A DNA stretch of 7,276 bases from Litorimonas sp964490745 (lineage in GTDB: Bacteria > Pseudomonadota > Alphaproteobacteria > Caulobacterales > Maricaulaceae): NCBI GenBank assembly GCA_964490745.1, contig CAZBDT010000120.1:1-7276 (forward strand), written 5' to 3'. Each line of letters begins with the position of its first letter. Positions within the stretch are counted from its first letter, which is position 1. Positions 4,601 to 7,276 of the stretch are shown piece after piece. The notes under the pieces were generated by a model. That model was given only the letters and a program-made list of their open reading frames with translations. It had not been told where the DNA came from and searched no databases. The position numbers were made by a program, and so were the translations under genes.

Positions 4601-6928
4601 ATGGGCGAATTGTCCTTTGGAGCGTATAGACTTGATACGCAAAAGGGTAGACTTTATCATCAGGATGAGCCTTTAGAGCTCGAACCCCAAATCTATGGTA
4701 TATTAGAAGTTCTGGTCACCCGTCATGGGGAAATTGTCTCTCGTCATGAGATTATTGACGCTGTCTGGGATGGGCGTCTTGTCTCGAATAATGTCATTGA
4801 TAATCGCATAAAATCCGCGCGCGCCGCCATAGGGGATAACGGGAAAGACCAGCGATACATAAAAACATATCCTAATCGTGGGTATAAATTTATTGGCAAA
4901 CTCAGTCCCGCTGATGAGATTGCCAGCCCATCTGAGCTGCTAAGCTCCTCTATAGTATTAAACTCTTCGTCGCCGCTCTCTCGCAAAAGCCCTTTCTTTT
5001 TCCAAAAATCAATAGTTTTGAAAGTGGCTGCGGCGGCAGTTATTGCCGTATCCGGATTTTTTATCCTCTCTGAATCAACACATTCAGGCATAACGCAAAT
5101 CCCTATCGTCAGTGAAGGCAATAATGACACGGCGGTTTATAATTTGGCCACATCTGATGATCCCAATGCTTTGCCAAGAGTTGCGGTCCTGCCCTTTGAA
5201 GCCATCGGTTATAAATATGATTATGATTATTTACCAGAAATTTTGAGGAGCGAGTTCAATACCACAATAACCGCAATAGACGGTATAACAGTTGTCGGGT
5301 TATCGTCAGGGGCTGCGTTTGAAGCGAGTCTTCAAGACTACGATATTTTGAAAAAAGCCTTTGACCTCGATTACGTCATAGCCTCAAAAATGCTGCCATA
5401 TAAGAAAGCGTTTAAATTAAGTGTTTCATTGGTTGATCTCGAGAACGGAGCAGTTTTACTCAATCAACCCTTTGATCTCGATGTCGCAGACAAGGATAGC
5501 CTAGACGATCTTCCTGCTCTTATAGCCAGAAAAATCACTTTATTGACCGCCAATAAACTGAGCTTGTCCGTCGATCGCCTTCCGCCATATTGGCAAAATT
5601 ATGATTTCTATAAAAAATATGAAGAGGCGAAACGGATTGGCGCGCGCCGAGATTATGAAAGTTTGAAAACATCATTAGAGTTGCTGCGCGAGGTTATGGC
5701 AGAGGAGCCGGATTTCATCCCAGCCTATGCGACGTTTTTAAAATTTTTATCTACGCAGGTCTTATATCATCGAGAGGATGAGAATGCTTTGTTTAAAGAG
5801 CAAGCGGAAGTCGGCCGAAAAATGAACGAAATCGGGCCTGAGGCGCCAGAAACGCTTATCTTTAATGCCATTATGAGAGAGTATAACGCGGGAAACTTTA
5901 CCCGGTCTTTAAGGGCTTATGACCCAAGAAATAAGGTCAGCGTCGCCGAATATATTCTAAAAACTGATCCTGATAATTTCGAAGCACATTTGATCCTCTC
6001 GCGATATTCTAACGGATATCGATCCAAAGCTGAAACCATCGAGGCCTTGGAAAGGACGTTACGTCTCATGCCGACAAATCCGACCGTACTGTCGAAATAT
6101 AGTTCCGCTCTTTTTTGTAATGAAGAACTCGATAAAGCGCGCGCCGTGCTTAATAAGGCTAGCCAATGGCACCCTGATCATCGGGATATATTAGTCGCAG
6201 AGATAAAATATAGGCGGAGCATTGGGGATTATGGGACGGCTCTCGTCAAGACCCGACAACTCCTCCAACAAGGCTATGTAACGACTAACGAAGTTATATC
6301 GTTATCCGCTTTATTTTTTGACTTAGGTCACCCTGAACTCGCCTTACCGCATGTTCGCCATTCATCATATAAAGCCGCAGTCTACGCCAGAATGGGAGAC
6401 AAAGAGGCCACCATTAAAGAGGCGAGCGAGTTGGAACATAAATCTACCGGCTACAATTCGCGTATGATGGTGGATGATGATTATGTTCCCGATTATTATC
6501 TGAAAAAATACAAATTTAACCGACTAGATCCGATGGGTGAGCCTATATCCAGATTGTGCAATTTACGTGAAGTAATACGGAAGGCACATAATTTTAAACA
6601 TCTTGATCCTGCCAATTATGAAGAGATTGGGTCTGTTAATTATAATGGAATTTTACCTGTATTAACCGAGCATTATAAGGATAAGGACCTCACAGATTTC
6701 AGGATACAGGAAGAATTTACCTCTTTGATGGGACTCCATCTCTTAGAAGGTCATCCCGATAAAGCCATAGAGGTTATGGATGCTGCAATGGAACGCGGCT
6801 TTCTATTTCTTGGCACATTTAAAGAGCCATATTTGAGAGAGCTCAAATCTCATCCCGGCTTCGCGGAGCGCTTAGAGAGAATGCAAAAATCCGCCGATCT
6901 GTTGGTCGAAAAATACTACACGGACTAA
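4601..6928 (+). CDS. Membrane-anchored winged-helix (CadC/ToxR-like) regulator with TolB-like and TPR domains
   Basis: A 775-residue one-component regulator predicted to bind DNA from the membrane. Residues 1-100 are an OmpR/PhoB-type winged helix: LEPQIYGILEVLV, the VSRHEIIDAVWDGRLVSNN region, then NRIKSARAAIGD and YIKTYPNRGYKFIG as recognition helix and wing. No receiver domain precedes it, so it is not a two-component response regulator. A Ser-rich linker (about 105-130) leads to one transmembrane helix (about 137-157). Residues 191-290 begin LPRVAVLPFEAIG and resemble the TolB-like N-terminal fold found in many wHTH or cyclase proteins with TPRs. From about 345 to the end come helical TPR-like repeats, clearest at 455-560 and in the terminal repeat GHPDKAIEVMDAAMERG to HPGFAERLERM (717-761). 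With the helix inserted N-in, the TolB/TPR part would be periplasmic and act as sensor; the signal is unknown. The gene is noticeably AT-rich (21 GC in 60 at 5581-5640) compared with its divergent neighbour (37 in 60 at 3541-3600). Targets may include the neighbour or itself. Confidence 0.87.
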   Translation: MGELSFGAYRLDTQKGRLYHQDEPLELEPQIYGILEVLVTRHGEIVSRHEIIDAVWDGRLVSNNVIDNRIKSARAAIGDNGKDQRYIKTYPNRGYKFIGKLSPADEIASPSELLSSSIVLNSSSPLSRKSPFFFQKSIVLKVAAAAVIAVSGFFILSESTHSGITQIPIVSEGNNDTAVYNLATSDDPNALPRVAVLPFEAIGYKYDYDYLPEILRSEFNTTITAIDGITVVGLSSGAAFEASLQDYDILKKAFDLDYVIASKMLPYKKAFKLSVSLVDLENGAVLLNQPFDLDVADKDSLDDLPALIARKITLLTANKLSLSVDRLPPYWQNYDFYKKYEEAKRIGARRDYESLKTSLELLREVMAEEPDFIPAYATFLKFLSTQVLYHREDENALFKEQAEVGRKMNEIGPEAPETLIFNAIMREYNAGNFTRSLRAYDPRNKVSVAEYILKTDPDNFEAHLILSRYSNGYRSKAETIEALERTLRLMPTNPTVLSKYSSALFCNEELDKARAVLNKASQWHPDHRDILVAEIKYRRSIGDYGTALVKTRQLLQQGYVTTNEVISLSALFFDLGHPELALPHVRHSSYKAAVYARMGDKEATIKEASELEHKSTGYNSRMMVDDDYVPDYYLKKYKFNRLDPMGEPISRLCNLREVIRKAHNFKHLDPANYEEIGSVNYNGILPVLTEHYKDKDLTDFRIQEEFTSLMGLHLLEGHPDKAIEVMDAAMERGFLFLGTFKEPYLRELKSHPGFAERLERMQKSADLLVEKYYTD

Positions 6929-6973
6929 ATCAAACAGTATCTGTCCGCTCTGTCCTCACTCTCCCTAATTATA

Positions 6974-7003
6974 AAGTCGGAACGCTCTTCCGTGTTGCGA
7001 CTT
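6974..7003 (+). other. Hairpin between the wHTH-TPR gene and the small basic protein gene
   Basis: AAGTCGGAAC (6974-6983) pairs with GTTGCGACTT (6994-7003): ten positions with a single G/G mismatch around a 10-base loop. It begins 45 bases after the upstream stop and ends 25 bases before the next ATG. No T-run follows (the next bases are ATATAGG), so it is a poor intrinsic terminator. It could be a leader structure of the small gene, an RNA-processing site or a protein-binding dyad. Confidence 0.5.
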
Positions 7004-7028
7004 ATATAGGTGAAAGAAAAGGACTCTC

Positions 7029-7262
7029 ATGACCACAGAACAGATTTTAAAAGCGCAGGCGAGACGTACCGCGAAAGAAGCTTCCAAGGCTGATCCTAAA
7101 ATCGCGGAAGCCGCAAAAGCTGGAGCCAAAGGCGTCGGGATCGGTAAGAGCCGGGTCCAACCTGTTTACAAAACCCAAGAAAAAGTGGGCGGAAAAAACA
7201 TCCACCGCGACAAATCTGAGCCCATAAGTGAATTTGACGATCCGGCGGGGAACAAGGTTTAA
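7029..7262 (+). CDS. Small basic Lys/Ala-rich protein of unknown function
   Basis: A 77-residue soluble protein that I do not recognise. The first half (about 3-36) is Ala/Lys/Glu-rich and likely helical, with 12 lysines and four arginines against ten acidic residues overall. A Gly-rich turn (GAKGVGIGKSR, 32-42) leads to a polar, probably disordered second half ending EFDDPAGNKV. There is no signal peptide, membrane segment or cysteine. The start is well supported by AAAAGGA ending at 7023, five bases before the ATG, and coding is plausible because the frame fills the space after a 100-bp gap with its own hairpin. A nucleic-acid-binding or stress-related role would suit the charge, but nothing in the sequence shows it. 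The window ends 14 bases after the stop. Confidence 0.65.
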   Translation: MTTEQILKAQARRTAKEASKADPKIAEAAKAGAKGVGIGKSRVQPVYKTQEKVGGKNIHRDKSEPISEFDDPAGNKV

Positions 7263-7276
7263 CCGCGTAGTCGCCC

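Noticed and set aside
6979..6996. GGAAC...GTT resembling a general-stress (EcfG-type) sigma promoter before the small gene
   Set aside because: The gap is only 10 bases where about 16-17 are needed, and both parts are already explained by the hairpin arms.

Overview
The window looks like chromosomal DNA of an alphaproteobacterium, probably of the Caulobacterales/Hyphomonadales/Maricaulales type. The evidence is a DUF1134 (EipA-like) envelope protein with a perfect CtrA-type box (TTAA-N7-TTAA) in front of it, a divergent katG/oxyR pair, and a membrane-anchored winged-helix/TPR regulator of a kind common in that group. Base composition is moderate and uneven. The lineage is an inference from gene content; there is no rRNA or other marker gene in the window.

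Layout. Positions 1-485 (minus) hold the 5' part of katG, cut by the window edge. A 126-bp divergent control region (486-611) separates it from oxyR (612-1511, plus). It contains a good OxyR tetra-half-site that lies beside the katG -35 and covers the oxyR -10 and start codon. Directly after oxyR, with no gap, comes a four-helix membrane protein of unknown function (1512-2063). A DUF1134 lipoprotein gene follows (2104-2763), with a CtrA-type box and a strong ribosome binding site in the 40-bp gap. Its stop overlaps by 4 bp the stop of a convergent gene (2760-4409, minus) encoding a saccharopine-dehydrogenase-like Rossmann protein fused to DUF4166. Divergent from that gene is an AT-rich gene (4601-6928, plus) for a wHTH-TM-TolB-like-TPR one-component regulator. 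After a 100-bp gap with a hairpin comes a small basic hypothetical protein gene (7029-7262, plus).

How the parts work together. katG and oxyR form a classic peroxide-sensing unit: the OxyR protein has both redox cysteines at the E. coli positions (C199 and C208), and the operator placement fits activation of katG with autorepression of oxyR. The membrane protein is probably co-transcribed with oxyR. The DUF1134 gene can be read from the oxyR transcript but probably also has its own cell-cycle (CtrA) input, as reported for Brucella eipA. The DUF4166 enzyme and the wHTH-TPR regulator share a divergent intergenic region, so a regulatory link is possible but not shown. There is no mobile element, CRISPR array, RNA gene or clear new defence or biosynthetic system. 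The most useful observations are the two operator sites, the unexplained membrane gene tied to oxyR, and the uncharacterised enzyme/regulator pair.
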